Positions 35,641-44,898 of a stretch of DNA of 64,000 bases are shown one piece after another. The notes beneath the pieces are model-generated. The model did not search any database and was not told the DNA's origin. It worked only from the letters and a program-made list of their open reading frames with translations. This DNA comes from Lysinibacillus fusiformis (lineage in GTDB: Bacteria; Bacillota; Bacilli; Bacillales_A; Planococcaceae): positions 186,001 to 250,000 of the forward strand of contig JASENG010000003.1 in the NCBI GenBank assembly GCA_030027265.1, in the 5' to 3' direction. Numbering within the stretch: the stretch's first letter is position 1; every line of letters starts with the position of its first letter. A program made the translations under genes and the position numbers.

Positions 35641-35986
35641 TCACAATCCCCCTTGCATGTAAAATTGCATCTGCTTCTGTGCCCTCCATCAAGAAAGAAG
35701 CTAACCCTGAAAATTGAAAGATTTTTTTCATTGTATTGGATGGATTTAAGATGATGGTTTGTCCATTCACCGCACTTAACTCCCTCATACGCCCTAATAT
35801 CAACCCGATTCCTGAACTATCCATAAAGTTCAGCCGTTCCAAATTCCAAATGATCGTTGTCAAATTTCCTTGTAAAATCGTTTTAGAAATATGCGTGCGA
35901 ATTTTTTCTGTTTCGTGGTGATCCAGTTCACCAAAGAGCCTGATGACTGCGATATCATTTAAGTGCATATTAATTTCGTAATTCAT
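35633..35986 (-). CDS. spoIIAA: Anti-anti-sigma factor SpoIIAA
   Basis: STAS-domain protein that displaces SigF from SpoIIAB when unphosphorylated. The 117 residues hold the phosphorylation motif NFMDSSGIGLILGR, with Ser58 as the site known in B. subtilis. It opens the spoIIA operon behind a sigma-H-like promoter. The gene dacF, which precedes or lies near spoIIAA in B. subtilis, is missing. Confidence 0.97.
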   Translation of the reverse strand: MNYEINMHLNDIAVIRLFGELDHHETEKIRTHISKTILQGNLTTIIWNLERLNFMDSSGIGLILGRMRELSAVNGQTIILNPSNTMKKIFQFSGLASFLMEGTEADAILHARGIVNG

Positions 35987-36016
35987 ATTGTGAATTCGCC
36001 TCCTCTTAAGAATGCT

Positions 36017-36043
36017 AAATTCAACATTTCTTTGTGATATCCT
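36017..36043 (-). promoter_or_regulatory. Sigma-H-like promoter of the spoIIA operon
   Basis: AGGATAT (36037-36043), a 14-bp spacer and GAATTT (36017-36022) on the minus strand match the sigma-H pattern AGGAWWT-N12-14-GAAT. It is about 35 bp upstream of the spoIIAA ATG, as expected for the Spo0A- and sigma-H-dependent spoIIA operon. Confidence 0.7.
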
Positions 36044-36156
36044 TCTCCGCTGACAAGACTAGAAGAATTTCGCTGAAACTAGAGAAAATACGACAAAATT
36101 AATAAGCATTCCCGTAGCATAATCGTTTTTACTGGAGAAATTTGTTTTGGATTAGT

Positions 36157-36232
36157 TTGAGTTGGTTCTTCTTGAATCGATTTATTCAGCTGGATTGAGT
36201 TATCCTGCTTGAATCGATTTACTTCGAACTGG
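36157..36232. repeat. Two imperfect 37-38 bp direct repeats
   Basis: TTGAGTT followed by CTTGAATCGATTTA occurs twice (CTTGAATCGATTTA at 36171 and 36208). The surrounding gap between spoIIAA and the SulP gene, about 36044-36481, has no gene. Confidence 0.7.
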
Positions 36233-36481
36233 TTCTGATAGCTCTTCTCTATGATGCAGATGGAGGTTTCTCTCGCAAGCTTTCAGTGAAATAAAAAGTG
36301 TAACATTAAGCATTTCATAAAAATGATTAGTAAACCTGGCTGATCGCTTAAAAAAATTTGTAAAACGATGAACCCTATTTGCCCTAATGCCAATATGAAA
36401 TTTTTATCCTTTCGTATTGGCTTTAAAGCATTTCTTTACCAAAATTAAGTATGGTATAAAACTTTCGATTTTAAACGTAAA

Positions 36482-36523
36482 AAATGGTTGTGACACCAAC
36501 TTTTGTCACAACCACTTTTTCTA
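36482..36523. terminator. Orphan bidirectional terminator
   Basis: TGGTTGTGAC and GTCACAACCA form a 10-bp stem with T runs on both strands. No gene ends near it: SulP ends at 36870 with its own terminator and spoIIAA reads away. It may mark a small transcript or the remnant of a lost gene. Confidence 0.75.
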
Positions 36524-36808
36524 GACATTTATTTTTGGAAATACATTTGTTGTTTTATTGCGCGATGAATATAAAAATTTATTCAGAGTGTAGGCCCGAA
36601 TAGAACTAAAGGTTCATGAAGGGACGAAGGTGGCAACGGTTTCTGTATACGAGCGTTTGTCAACAGACTGAAATATTTATTAACGAATCTTCATTATATG
36701 AGGGGAATTTTCACACAAATATCATTATGGGCAAAAGAAGGAAACCTTAATCATTTTGTGGGGATATTGTTGATGGCGGAGGATATTTCCATATCGCAAA
36801 ACAAATTA

Positions 36809-36866
36809 AAAAGGTGCACCACTACTTTATTTGTTTTATCAACAAATAGTGTGCACACCTTTTTTT
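36809..36866 (-). terminator. Terminator of the SulP gene
   Basis: A long stem, AGGTGTGCACACTATTTGTT with its near-complement, is followed by T residues on the minus strand, directly past the stop at 36870. The symmetric flanks make it possibly bidirectional. Confidence 0.85.
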
Positions 36867-36869
36867 CAT

Positions 36870-38594
36870 TTAACTAATCTTCACACTAGCCAGCTCTTCA
36901 CATTCCCTGAACGCAAAATGTTTGCATCCGATACATGCATTGCGGTTCAGGCATCCAAAAGATCGGTTAATTGCATCGCCTGTGTGGGTATAAAAATTTT
37001 CTTCACCGATTTCTGCCGTTAACCCAGTTTGATCCAAAATTTTCTTAAGGTCAGACTGGACTCCTGTTACCAGAATCACACCACCGCGACTTTTAAAATC
37101 TCTTAAAATATTCCGGAAATATTCTTCCCCTGTAGTATCGATAAAAGGTACCTTACCTAATCGCAAAACCAATACTAACGGCTTCGAATTGATGGACGAT
37201 AAAATCGATTGCTCAAAAGTTTGGGCTGCCCCAAAGAAAAGAGGCCCTTCAACAGTATAAATGCTGATTTGCGGACAATCATGGCCAGGACTCACAACTT
37301 GCGAATTCACTTTCCCGTCATCACCCAAATGATCCGGCAACACTTTCGAAACAACAAGCATCTCACTCATCCGTTTTGCAAAAAGTACCACAGCCAGCAA
37401 TAAACCAACCTCAACCGCAACGGTCAAGCTTGTAAACACCGTTAATAAAAACGTGATTACTAAAACTAAAGAATCCCCTGATTTTAATTTTAAGATATGA
37501 GCAAAATGTTTTCGTTCACTCATATTCCAAGCCACCATCATTAAAACCGGCGCTAGAGATGCTAGCGGTATATGGACAGTAAGCGGCGCCAAAACAAGTA
37601 AAGTCAGCAGCACAAAAATACCATGAATGATACCGGACATCGGCGAAACTGCACCTGATTTAATATTCGTTGCAGTTCGGGCTATGGCACCTGTAGCAGG
37701 GATTCCGCCAAACAACGGCGTAACGATATTTGCTATCCCCTGGCCAACCAATTCTTTATTGCTATTATGTTTACTATTTGTCATTCCATCTGCAACAACG
37801 GCTGATAGAAGAGATTCAATTCCTCCAAGCATTGCGATAACAAATGCCGGACCGAGCAACATTGTAACCTTATCGAATGTAATTTCTGGGATCCCGAATT
37901 CCGGCAGTTTATTTGGAATTGCACCATATGTAGAACCTATCGTTGCAACATGCCCACTTAAAAAGAGCACCGTCACAACTGCAGAGACAACAATCCCAAC
38001 TAATGCACCCGGCACCTTTGGCAGAACTTTCGGTGTAAGAAGCATGACAGCAAAACAAATAAGTGCAACGAGAATGCTATAGCCATTGATGGTATGGAGA
38101 TGATTAGCGATTTCCTTCATATTGTCTATAAATCTTTCATGTTGCTCTATATCTCTTAACCCTAGGAAATTAGCGACTTGACCAGTAAAAATAATGACTG
38201 CTATCCCGGCGGTAAAACCGATTGTCACTGGTCTGGGAATGTATTTTATAAGGGCGCCTAATTTGAACAGCCCCATTAACACGAGCATGATTCCTGCCAT
38301 TACGCCGGCAAGCAGCAAATTCTCGTAGCCATAAGAAATAACGATCCCTAATAGAATTGGTACAAAGGCTCCAGTCGGTCCTCCAATTTGATATTTTGAA
38401 CCACCTAATAAAGAAATTAATATCCCGGCGATTACTGCGGTATAGATGCCGTATTCCGGTTTCACTCCCGATGCGATTGCAAAGGACATCGCTAAAGGAA
38501 CAGCTACAATCCCGACAATTGTACCGGATAATAAGTCCTTTTTAAAATAGTCAAACGAATACCCCTCAAATCTCCCCGTCCAAAACTTCCTCAT
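36870..38594 (-). CDS. SulP-family anion transporter with STAS domain
   Basis: Membrane transporter of the SulP/SLC26 family, typically moving sulfate, bicarbonate or other anions. The 574 residues start with a short cytoplasmic tail and FKKDLLSGTIVGIVAVPLAMSFAIASGVKPEYGIYTAVIAG, the SulP hallmark, and continue with about 12 helices (GGPTGAFVPI; ATNIKSGAVSPMSGIIHGIFVL). A C-terminal STAS domain (about 435-545, TVEGPLFFGAAQTFE ... PFIDTTGEEYF) follows, then a Cys-rich tail (CLNRNACIGCKHFAFRECEE). The tail with four or five Cys could bind a metal or cluster; this is unusual. The substrate is unknown. Confidence 0.92.
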   Translation of the reverse strand: MRKFWTGRFEGYSFDYFKKDLLSGTIVGIVAVPLAMSFAIASGVKPEYGIYTAVIAGILISLLGGSKYQIGGPTGAFVPILLGIVISYGYENLLLAGVMAGIMLVLMGLFKLGALIKYIPRPVTIGFTAGIAVIIFTGQVANFLGLRDIEQHERFIDNMKEIANHLHTINGYSILVALICFAVMLLTPKVLPKVPGALVGIVVSAVVTVLFLSGHVATIGSTYGAIPNKLPEFGIPEITFDKVTMLLGPAFVIAMLGGIESLLSAVVADGMTNSKHNSNKELVGQGIANIVTPLFGGIPATGAIARTATNIKSGAVSPMSGIIHGIFVLLTLLVLAPLTVHIPLASLAPVLMMVAWNMSERKHFAHILKLKSGDSLVLVITFLLTVFTSLTVAVEVGLLLAVVLFAKRMSEMLVVSKVLPDHLGDDGKVNSQVVSPGHDCPQISIYTVEGPLFFGAAQTFEQSILSSINSKPLVLVLRLGKVPFIDTTGEEYFRNILRDFKSRGGVILVTGVQSDLKKILDQTGLTAEIGEENFYTHTGDAINRSFGCLNRNACIGCKHFAFRECEELASVKIS

Positions 38595-38834
38595 GATATC
38601 CCTTCTTCGATCAAAATTTGTCCTTACCCCTAATTAAAGAATAAATATGTATGAACGACCCTTATTCTAACATAATTAAGCAATATAAAATACTCACTTT
38701 TCACATAATAATCAATTCTAAAGTCCTGTATATTATTCAAGGCTAGTTAGCAGCACTGTTATTCGGAAGGGTTCAATTTGGGAGTGCGAAGATTCACTTC
38801 ATAATGGTTAATTTCTTTTAGGAAAGAATTCCTA

Positions 38835-39024
38835 GGCGGAGAATTTCCGTCTATTGCATAGTGTTGAGGATTTAGAAGTGGGGATAAGGGGAGTTTCTCC
38901 GTCTATTCCATAGAATGGTGGCTAAGAAGCAGATATAAGCGGAATTTTTCCGATTAACTGCTCCAAATAAGCTATAATGCAAGGATTTTGGCAATTTAAG
39001 CGGAAAAACTTCACTTATTACAAG
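38835..39024. repeat. 51/61-bp GCGGAA repeat cluster (4 units)
   Basis: Units starting AGGCGGAGAATTTCCG, AAGGGGAGTTTCTCCG, AAGCGGAATTTTTCCG and AAGCGGAAAAACTTC begin at about 38835, 38886, 38937 and 38998, giving distances of 51, 51 and 61 bp. Each starts with a short inverted repeat (CGGAANTTTTCCG). Related units occur at 55799-55982. The rest of the sulP-pdp gap (38595-39233) has no gene. Confidence 0.8.
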
Positions 39025-39123
39025 AAAAATATAAAGTTTTTTTATTTAAAAGGAAATTTTACCTTTATTTTTGAAACACTCTCGTTTAAGATACAGACTT
39101 CACCGGGAACATTCCTATCGCAA

Positions 39124-39159
39124 TAAAAAATAGAGGGAGAAAATCACTTTGATTCCCTC
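39124..39159 (-). terminator. Probable terminator of pdp-deoB operon
   Basis: GAGGGAATCA and TGATTTTCTCCCTC form an imperfect stem, followed by TATTTTTT on the minus strand, about 75 bp past the pdp stop. Confidence 0.6.
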
Positions 39160-39233
39160 ACCCCTACTCCTATTTTTCATATGACCCGATCCAACCTGTT
39201 TTTGCTACGAACTTTGTTTCCAGTGTCAAAGAT

Positions 39234-40538
39234 TTAATTTGTAATGACTCGTTTAATTAATGTTGGTGCATCAACTTTTTCGCTTGAAATAACGATATGT
39301 TGATACAGTTTTTCTCTTACTTCGGAAATATCTTCAGAATTTGTATGAATCGTCACAAGTGATTCGCCTTCTTTCACTTGGTCCCCTACTTTTTTGCGCA
39401 GGACAAGACCTACTGATAAGTCGATTGTCGATTCTTTTGTTGCGCGACCTGCTCCTAACAGCATTGCCGCCACACCTACATCGTCCGCTTCGATTTTAGC
39501 CACATATCCGTCTGCTTTTGCAGGCAGTTCAATTTGATAGTTTGCTTGAGGAAGCAAATCTGGATTTTCCACAACTGAAGCGTCTCCACCTTGAGCTACG
39601 ATGAATTTCTTAAACACTTCAAGTGCCTGACCGTTTGCAATTACCTCTTCAAGCTGTTCGCGTGCTTCTTCGATTGTATTTGCTTTACCGCCTAAAACGA
39701 TCATTTGCGATCCAAGTGTGTAGCATAATTCCATTAAATCCTCAGGACCGTGACCCTTTAAAGTATCGATTGCTTCTTTCACCTCTAGAGCGTTACCAAT
39801 TGCAAAGCCAAGCGGTTGACTCATATCCGAGATAATCGCCATTGTATTACGGCCTACATTGTTCCCGATTTGAACCATTGCATGAGCCAGACTTTCAGCA
39901 TCTTCAACAGATTTCATAAATGCGCCGTCGCCTGTTTTTACATCCAGTACGATTGCATCTGCACCAGCCGCAATTTTCTTCGACATAATGGAGCTTGCAA
40001 TCAACGGAATACTTGCTACAGTTCCCGTTACATCACGTAAAGCGTATAGCTTTTTATCGGCCGGAGTTAAGTTCCCGCTTTGTCCGATAACAGCTGTACC
40101 GATATCATTTACCTGATTCATGAATTGCTCTGTCGTTAATTCTACATGGAAACCTTGAATGGCTTCTAATTTATCAATCGTTCCGCCCGTATGTCCTAAG
40201 CCGCGGCCACTCATTTTGGCAACAGGAACACCGCAAGCTGCAACCATTGCGGCCAATGAAAGTGTCGTTGTATCGCCCACACCGCCAGTTGAATGCTTAT
40301 CGACTTTAATGCCTTCAATTCCAGATAAATCGATTTGATCGCCCGATTCGACCATTGCCATCGTTAAATCTGCTCTTTCACGGTCATTCATGTCTTGGAA
40401 ATAAATCGCCATCATCAAGCTGCTTACTTGATAGTCCGGAATAGTGCCTTCTGTATAGCCCTGAATGAAGAAACGAATTTCTTCCGTTGTTAGTTCTTCA
40501 CCATTACGTTTTTTTTCAATAATATCGACCATTCTCAT
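39234..40538 (-). CDS. pdp: Pyrimidine-nucleoside phosphorylase
   Basis: Splits uridine, thymidine and deoxyuridine into base and (deoxy)ribose-1-phosphate. The 434 residues begin [25 protein letters not shown] and hold the phosphate/pyrimidine motifs [45 protein letters not shown] (about 81-125, first part [13 protein letters not shown]) and [26 protein letters not shown]. The product sugar phosphate is passed to phosphopentomutase, encoded 13 bp upstream. Together they recycle nucleosides and feed pentose metabolism. Confidence 0.96.
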   Translation of the reverse strand: MRMVDIIEKKRNGEELTTEEIRFFIQGYTEGTIPDYQVSSLMMAIYFQDMNDRERADLTMAMVESGDQIDLSGIEGIKVDKHSTGGVGDTTTLSLAAMVAACGVPVAKMSGRGLGHTGGTIDKLEAIQGFHVELTTEQFMNQVNDIGTAVIGQSGNLTPADKKLYALRDVTGTVASIPLIASSIMSKKIAAGADAIVLDVKTGDGAFMKSVEDAESLAHAMVQIGNNVGRNTMAIISDMSQPLGFAIGNALEVKEAIDTLKGHGPEDLMELCYTLGSQMIVLGGKANTIEEAREQLEEVIANGQALEVFKKFIVAQGGDASVVENPDLLPQANYQIELPAKADGYVAKIEADDVGVAAMLLGAGRATKESTIDLSVGLVLRKKVGDQVKEGESLVTIHTNSEDISEVREKLYQHIVISSEKVDAPTLIKRVITN

Positions 40539-40551
40539 GTGAATGTGCCCC

Positions 40552-41730
40552 CTACTTTAAATTTGATAAGAAACTTGTGCCAAATTGTGGTGCTTCGACT
40601 TTAAAGTTCTCAGCAATTGTCGCAGCAATATCTGCAAAAGTATTTCGTAATGCAAGTTCGCTGCCTCCATTGAATCTTGGAGAATAAACAATTAAAGGCA
40701 CATATTCACGCGTATGATCAGTTCCCGGGAAAGTTGGATCATTCCCGTGGTCAGCCGTAATCATTAATAAATCATCTTCGTTTAAGGCATTTAATACTTC
40801 CGGTAGACGACGATCGAATTCCTCTAAAGCTTCCCCATAACCGATTGGATCACGACGGTGTCCGAAATTCGCATCAAAATCAACAAGATTCAAGAAGCTG
40901 ATTCCATGGAAATCATGGCGAACGACTTCGGCAAATTTATCCATTCCATCCGTGTTATCCTTTGTACGAAGGCTTTCCGTGATTCCTTCACCATTAAAGA
41001 TATCTGAAATTTTTCCGATGGCAATTACGTCTAGATTTGCATCTTGCAATTCGTTCATGGTAGTACGCCCGAATGGTTTAAGCGCGTAGTCATGACGATT
41101 GGATGTACGTGTAAAGTTGCCTGGTGTGCCGACAAAAGGACGAGCAATCACGCGACCTACTAAAAATTCAGGTTCAAGTGTAATTTCTCTGGCAATTTCA
41201 CAGATATTATAAAGTTCTTCTAATGGTACAATCTCTTCATGTGCTGCAATTTGAAGGACAGGGTCAGCAGATGTATAGACGATAATTGCACCAGTTTCCA
41301 TATGCTCTGGTCCCAATTCATCTATAATCGCTGTACCGCTAGCCGGGATATTGCCGATCACTTTACGTCCAGTTTTCTCTTCTAATTTTGCGATCAGTTC
41401 AGCAGGGAATCCTTCAGGGTATACTTTAAAGGGTTTATCGATATTTAACCCCATGATTTCCCAATGCCCCGTCATCGTATCTTTCCCAACAGATGCTTCT
41501 TGCATCATGCCGTAGTACGCTTTTGGCTGGGCAGCTTTTTCAATGCCCTTTAGTTCGCGAATATTTGAAAGGCCAAGTTCTCCCATATTCTGCATTGTTA
41601 GCCCTTTCATTTTCTCAGCGATATGTCCCAGTGTATCGGCACCTTCATCTCCAAATTTGTCTGCATCAGGGGCTTCGCCAATTCCTACTGAGTCCATTAC
41701 AACAACATGTATTTTTTTAAACGGTTTCAT
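40552..41730 (-). CDS. deoB: Phosphopentomutase DeoB (Drm)
   Basis: Manganese-dependent mutase converting (deoxy)ribose-1-phosphate to the 5-phosphate. The 392-residue protein is an alkaline-phosphatase-superfamily enzyme with [14 protein letters not shown] (metal Asp), the phosphothreonine segment [15 protein letters not shown], and the metal motifs [19 protein letters not shown]. Start 41730 is chosen because AGGAGGA lies 7 bp upstream; the open frame could extend to 41751. Followed by pdp in one operon. Order deoB-pdp matches drm-pupG/pdp in Bacillus. Confidence 0.96.
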   Translation of the reverse strand: MKPFKKIHVVVMDSVGIGEAPDADKFGDEGADTLGHIAEKMKGLTMQNMGELGLSNIRELKGIEKAAQPKAYYGMMQEASVGKDTMTGHWEIMGLNIDKPFKVYPEGFPAELIAKLEEKTGRKVIGNIPASGTAIIDELGPEHMETGAIIVYTSADPVLQIAAHEEIVPLEELYNICEIAREITLEPEFLVGRVIARPFVGTPGNFTRTSNRHDYALKPFGRTTMNELQDANLDVIAIGKISDIFNGEGITESLRTKDNTDGMDKFAEVVRHDFHGISFLNLVDFDANFGHRRDPIGYGEALEEFDRRLPEVLNALNEDDLLMITADHGNDPTFPGTDHTREYVPLIVYSPRFNGGSELALRNTFADIAATIAENFKVEAPQFGTSFLSNLK

Positions 41731-41986
41731 AAATATGTCCTCCTCTTTCAACTAACGTGAATAGGTATGAGTAATTACCATGCCAACTCATTATTACCCT
41801 ATAAGTTCAGGTCAACACTTTGATTTGCCCAAAGTTATTTCCTTGGTTCAGAAGCTGATAGAACTTTTGTATTTGAATCATTTTATAGAAATTTCTACAC
41901 TCTATATATTAAACAAAGGTCAGACATCTTACAAATATATTTTCCGATACTTTTAAGATTTAGAGAATCCCGCTAGCGAATTCATA

Positions 41987-42889
41987 CTAAGCTCTAGGAT
42001 GAAATTGCTTATATACTTCTGAAAGTCTCGTTTTGCTAATATGGGTATAAATTTGTGTCGTTGAAATATCCGCATGCCCAAGCATTTCCTGCACTGCACG
42101 CAAATCTGCACCATTTTCGATTAAATGTGTGGCAAAGCTATGCCGTAAAGTATGCGGTGTAATTTCTTTTTTTATATCCGCTTTAGTGGCATGCTCCTTT
42201 AATAATTTCCAACAACCTTGGCGTGTTAAACGTTTTCCTCGTTGATTAATGAAAAAAGCTTCTGTTTTAGGGTAAGATCCTTGTAATTTGGATCGTGCAT
42301 TTTGCAAATAAGCATCAATTGCAGAAATCGCACTTTTCCCTAGGGGAACAATTCGCTCTTTCCCACCTTTGCCGAATACGCGGACAAAGCCCATTGTTAG
42401 ATGAACATCCTCCAGATTTAATCCAATCAGCTCACTGATTCGCATGCCAGTTCCATATAACAATTCCAGCATTGCCACATCTCTAATTCCTTGCGGTTTA
42501 CTGCGGTCAGGAGCACCCACTAACTGGTCGATCTCATCAATCGATAATACTTTCGGGAGCTTTTGTTCAATTTGAGGCATCTCCAAATGTATCGTAGGAT
42601 CGGTATCAGCAAGTTTCTCACGCAATAAAAATTGATGGAAAGATCGAATCGAGGAAATATGCCTTGCAATCGTTCTTGCAGCAATCCCTTGATTCCGTAA
42701 TGCTTCTAGGTGAAGTAAAATATGAGTCCGCTCCACTTGCTTAAAAGATGTTAATGCGAGTTCTTTATGTAAATGTTCTATGTAGCTCTCAAGATCACGT
42801 CTATATGATGATAATGTATTCGTCGATAACTGACGCTCCACTTGTAAAAAATGAAGATAATCTAAAACCGCTTCTTTAGCATCCTTCAT
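41987..42889 (-). CDS. xerD: Tyrosine recombinase XerD
   Basis: Site-specific recombinase that resolves chromosome dimers at dif with its partner XerC/CodV. The 300 residues comprise an N-terminal SAM-like DNA-binding domain (QVERQLSTNTLSSYRRDLESYIEHL) and a catalytic domain with the Arg in GTGMRISELIGL, HTLRHSFATHL and GHADISTTQIYTH, the last holding the tyrosine nucleophile. The neighbours fur and deoB are those of ripX/xerD in B. subtilis. The small yqzK gene between xerD and fur is absent. Confidence 0.96.
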   Translation of the reverse strand: MKDAKEAVLDYLHFLQVERQLSTNTLSSYRRDLESYIEHLHKELALTSFKQVERTHILLHLEALRNQGIAARTIARHISSIRSFHQFLLREKLADTDPTIHLEMPQIEQKLPKVLSIDEIDQLVGAPDRSKPQGIRDVAMLELLYGTGMRISELIGLNLEDVHLTMGFVRVFGKGGKERIVPLGKSAISAIDAYLQNARSKLQGSYPKTEAFFINQRGKRLTRQGCWKLLKEHATKADIKKEITPHTLRHSFATHLIENGADLRAVQEMLGHADISTTQIYTHISKTRLSEVYKQFHPRA

Positions 42890-42962
42890 GGGAATCCCCC
42901 TTCATTGGTACCAGCCATGCAATTTTTGAATAGCAAAAATCGCATATGAACCTGGTTCGTTA

Positions 42963-43004
42963 AAAAAAAGATGTACATTCGCGTTTGAGACGAATTGTAC
43001 ATCC
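42963..43004 (-). terminator. Terminator of fur
   Basis: GATGTACA and TGTACATC form the stem, with inner CG pairs, followed by eight T on the minus strand, just beyond the fur stop. Confidence 0.88.
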
Positions 43005-43009
43005 TTTAA

Positions 43010-43462
43010 TCAATTTTCTTCTTGTTTATCATGACATCTGTGGCAAATACCATGGAATGTTAAACGATGGTCTTTGATAATAAAGTTCCAACGTTTTTCG
43101 ACAATACCTTCTACATCTTCCAGCAAATCCTCTTGAATTTCGTCTACTGCACCGCATTCAATACAGACAAGGTGATGATGGAAGTGTTTTGCCCCTTCTT
43201 GTCGAAGGTCATAACGGGATACGCCATCGCCAAAATTAATTTTATCGACAATTTTCAACTCAGTTAATAATTCTAATGTACGATAAACTGTTGCCAGTCC
43301 GATTTCTGGTGCTTTATCTTTTACTAATAAATAGACATCCTCAGCACTTAAATGGTCTTCTTCATGTTCTAATAGCACTGCAACTGTCGCTTCACGCTGT
43401 GGCGTCAGTTTATAGCCAGCACTATGCAATTGCTTTTTTATACGATCAATACGGCTTTCCAT
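43010..43462 (-). CDS. fur: Ferric uptake regulator Fur
   Basis: Fe(II)-dependent repressor of iron uptake genes. The 150 residues have an N-terminal winged helix (YKLTPQREATVAVLLEHEEDHLSAEDVYLLVKDK), the metal region HFHHHLVCIECGAVDEI and the second zinc pair GICHRCHDKQ, giving the Cys4 structural zinc site. PerR and Zur share the fold, but its place between xerD and the spoIIM position identifies Fur. Start 43462 follows TTTAGGAGG; the open frame extends to 43483. A promoter with a TATAAT -10 is visible. Confidence 0.93.
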   Translation of the reverse strand: MESRIDRIKKQLHSAGYKLTPQREATVAVLLEHEEDHLSAEDVYLLVKDKAPEIGLATVYRTLELLTELKIVDKINFGDGVSRYDLRQEGAKHFHHHLVCIECGAVDEIQEDLLEDVEGIVEKRWNFIIKDHRLTFHGICHRCHDKQEEN

Positions 43463-43486
43463 ACGACGCCCTCCTAAACTCATTCT

Positions 43487-43516
43487 ATTATAACAAATGA
43501 GTAAAAGCTATTACAA
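43487..43516 (-). promoter_or_regulatory. Sigma-A promoter of fur
   Basis: TTGTAA (43511-43516) and TATAAT (43487-43492) are separated by 18 bp on the minus strand, about 25 bp upstream of the fur ATG. The surrounding CTCATT/AATGAG symmetry might be an operator; PerR controls fur in B. subtilis, but no clear PerR box is seen. Confidence 0.7.
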
Positions 43517-43615
43517 GAGAGGGATGAATAATAAGTGAAACGAAATAAACGAGCATTTTTGCATACTTTTACGTTCTTTAGTGTACGAGACTACTAATTT
43601 AAACTTGTCCATGCC

Positions 43616-44134
43616 TTAAAGCCGGGGCAAAATATACGAAATTGACACAATTTCCCCCACGCAAATTACTGACATCGCAATCAATAGCGTTACAAATAGC
43701 CTTTGCGAAAAGACATATTTCTTGTTCGGACCGACTTTTTTGGAAGAGTATACAGAACAAAGCATAAAAAGCAGGAAGCAATAGATCAGCTGGAACGGGA
43801 ACCACCAGACACTATAAACAAGCAAAGATTCTTGTTGCGTTAATAGAAATACTGAACTAAAGCCAAAGAAGGTAATTTTTACTCCAACAACAAATTTTGC
43901 TAATACATGTAAATAAGGATGCGTTGCAAAAAATAACACCAATACCATCCAGGCAATAAGCGGCAGTATTGTTCCCCAAACCGATATATCTGTTATATCA
44001 AGCACTCTTGGATCAATATAGCTTATTAATTTCATGGACTTGTCCAATGGAAAAACTTGAAAACAGATAACGCCGCTTACAAAACTAATTGCTAGAATAA
44101 TAGCATATTGGATAAATAAGACCGAACGAAACAT
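43616..44134 (-). CDS. SpoIIM-like membrane protein (divergent)
   Basis: Membrane protein of 172 residues with about five hydrophobic helices. Position, between fur and nudF, is exactly that of spoIIM in B. subtilis, whose product anchors the engulfment DMP complex (SpoIID-SpoIIM-SpoIIP). Topology fits: an N-terminal helix (YAIILAISFVSGVICF), a short outer loop, then helices containing FVVGVKITFFGFSSVFLL, which could align with the FLKGVVVGFTVGF region of SpoIIM. The match is weak, so identity is tentative. The ATG at 44134 follows AAAGGAG. If not SpoIIM, it is an unknown membrane protein. Confidence 0.5.
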   Translation of the reverse strand: MFRSVLFIQYAIILAISFVSGVICFQVFPLDKSMKLISYIDPRVLDITDISVWGTILPLIAWMVLVLFFATHPYLHVLAKFVVGVKITFFGFSSVFLLTQQESLLVYSVWWFPFQLIYCFLLFMLCSVYSSKKVGPNKKYVFSQRLFVTLLIAMSVICVGEIVSISYILPRL

Positions 44135-44275
44135 AAGCATTCTCCTTTCGTTGTTACAGCTTATGCTCGTTCTCTATCAATATTACTCTTAAACTTGCTT
44201 AGAATTTTTGAGAAATCTATCATATTTTTTTATGCAAGTCTTTGACTCTACTTTTATGCGAGGCCTACAACAACT

Positions 44276-44815
44276 CTACTGATTGGCTTTCATCCAAAGG
44301 ACAGCAAAGGCTGTTTTTGCATCAAAGATCTTCTGCTCTCTGACCATTTCCTCCGCCTCTTCTACAGTCACTTCTAATAGTTCGACAAATTCATCCTCAT
44401 CGAGATCTGCTTTTTCCTCTATTTTATATAAATCCTTGGCAACAAACAAATGAATCACTTCATCCGCAAAACCGGGCGAAGTGGCGAAAGTCTGTAGATA
44501 TGTTAGCTCTTGGCATCCATAGCCTGTTTCTTCTTCTAACTCTCTTCTTGCCGTTTTCTCCGGCTTCTCGCCGGGCTCCAACTTTCCAGCAGGAATTTCA
44601 ATGATGGATCTTTCAAGCGCTTTACGGTATTGCTCTACCAGCACCAGCTTCCCCTCGGATGTGATGGCAATAATGGCAACAGCACCAGGATGATTGACAA
44701 TTTCCCTTTTTGATTCTTTCCCATTTGGCAATAAAACATCATCCACTTTTAAAGAAATTACTTTTCCATTATAAATCGAATTCGATCGTAGTGATTTTTC
44801 CTCAAATTTCTTCAT
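44276..44815 (-). CDS. nudF: ADP-ribose pyrophosphatase (Nudix) NudF
   Basis: Hydrolyses ADP-ribose to AMP and ribose-5-phosphate. The 179 residues contain the Nudix box GKLEPGEKPEKTARRELEEETGY, with the metal-binding RRELEEETG, preceded by a typical antiparallel N-terminal domain. Start 44815 follows GGGGGCG; the open frame extends to 44830. In B. subtilis nudF lies between yqkK/spoIIM and yqkF; here the same order is kept, with yqkF diverging. Very likely orthologous. Confidence 0.94.
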   Translation of the reverse strand: MKKFEEKSLRSNSIYNGKVISLKVDDVLLPNGKESKREIVNHPGAVAIIAITSEGKLVLVEQYRKALERSIIEIPAGKLEPGEKPEKTARRELEEETGYGCQELTYLQTFATSPGFADEVIHLFVAKDLYKIEEKADLDEDEFVELLEVTVEEAEEMVREQKIFDAKTAFAVLWMKANQ

Positions 44816-44898
44816 TTCAAACGCCCCCACTTGTCGACTTTATTGATTTCATTGTACCATTAGTATTGAATTTCATAGAAGGAAAGAGGGTTGCGAAA

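Noticed and set aside
36698-36877. 59-codon plus-strand ORF
   Set aside because: It runs through the SulP terminator hairpin and has no ribosome site or recognised motif.
43477-43500. PerR box at the fur promoter
   Set aside because: The CTCATT/AATGAG symmetry overlaps the -10 but only one half of the PerR consensus fits.
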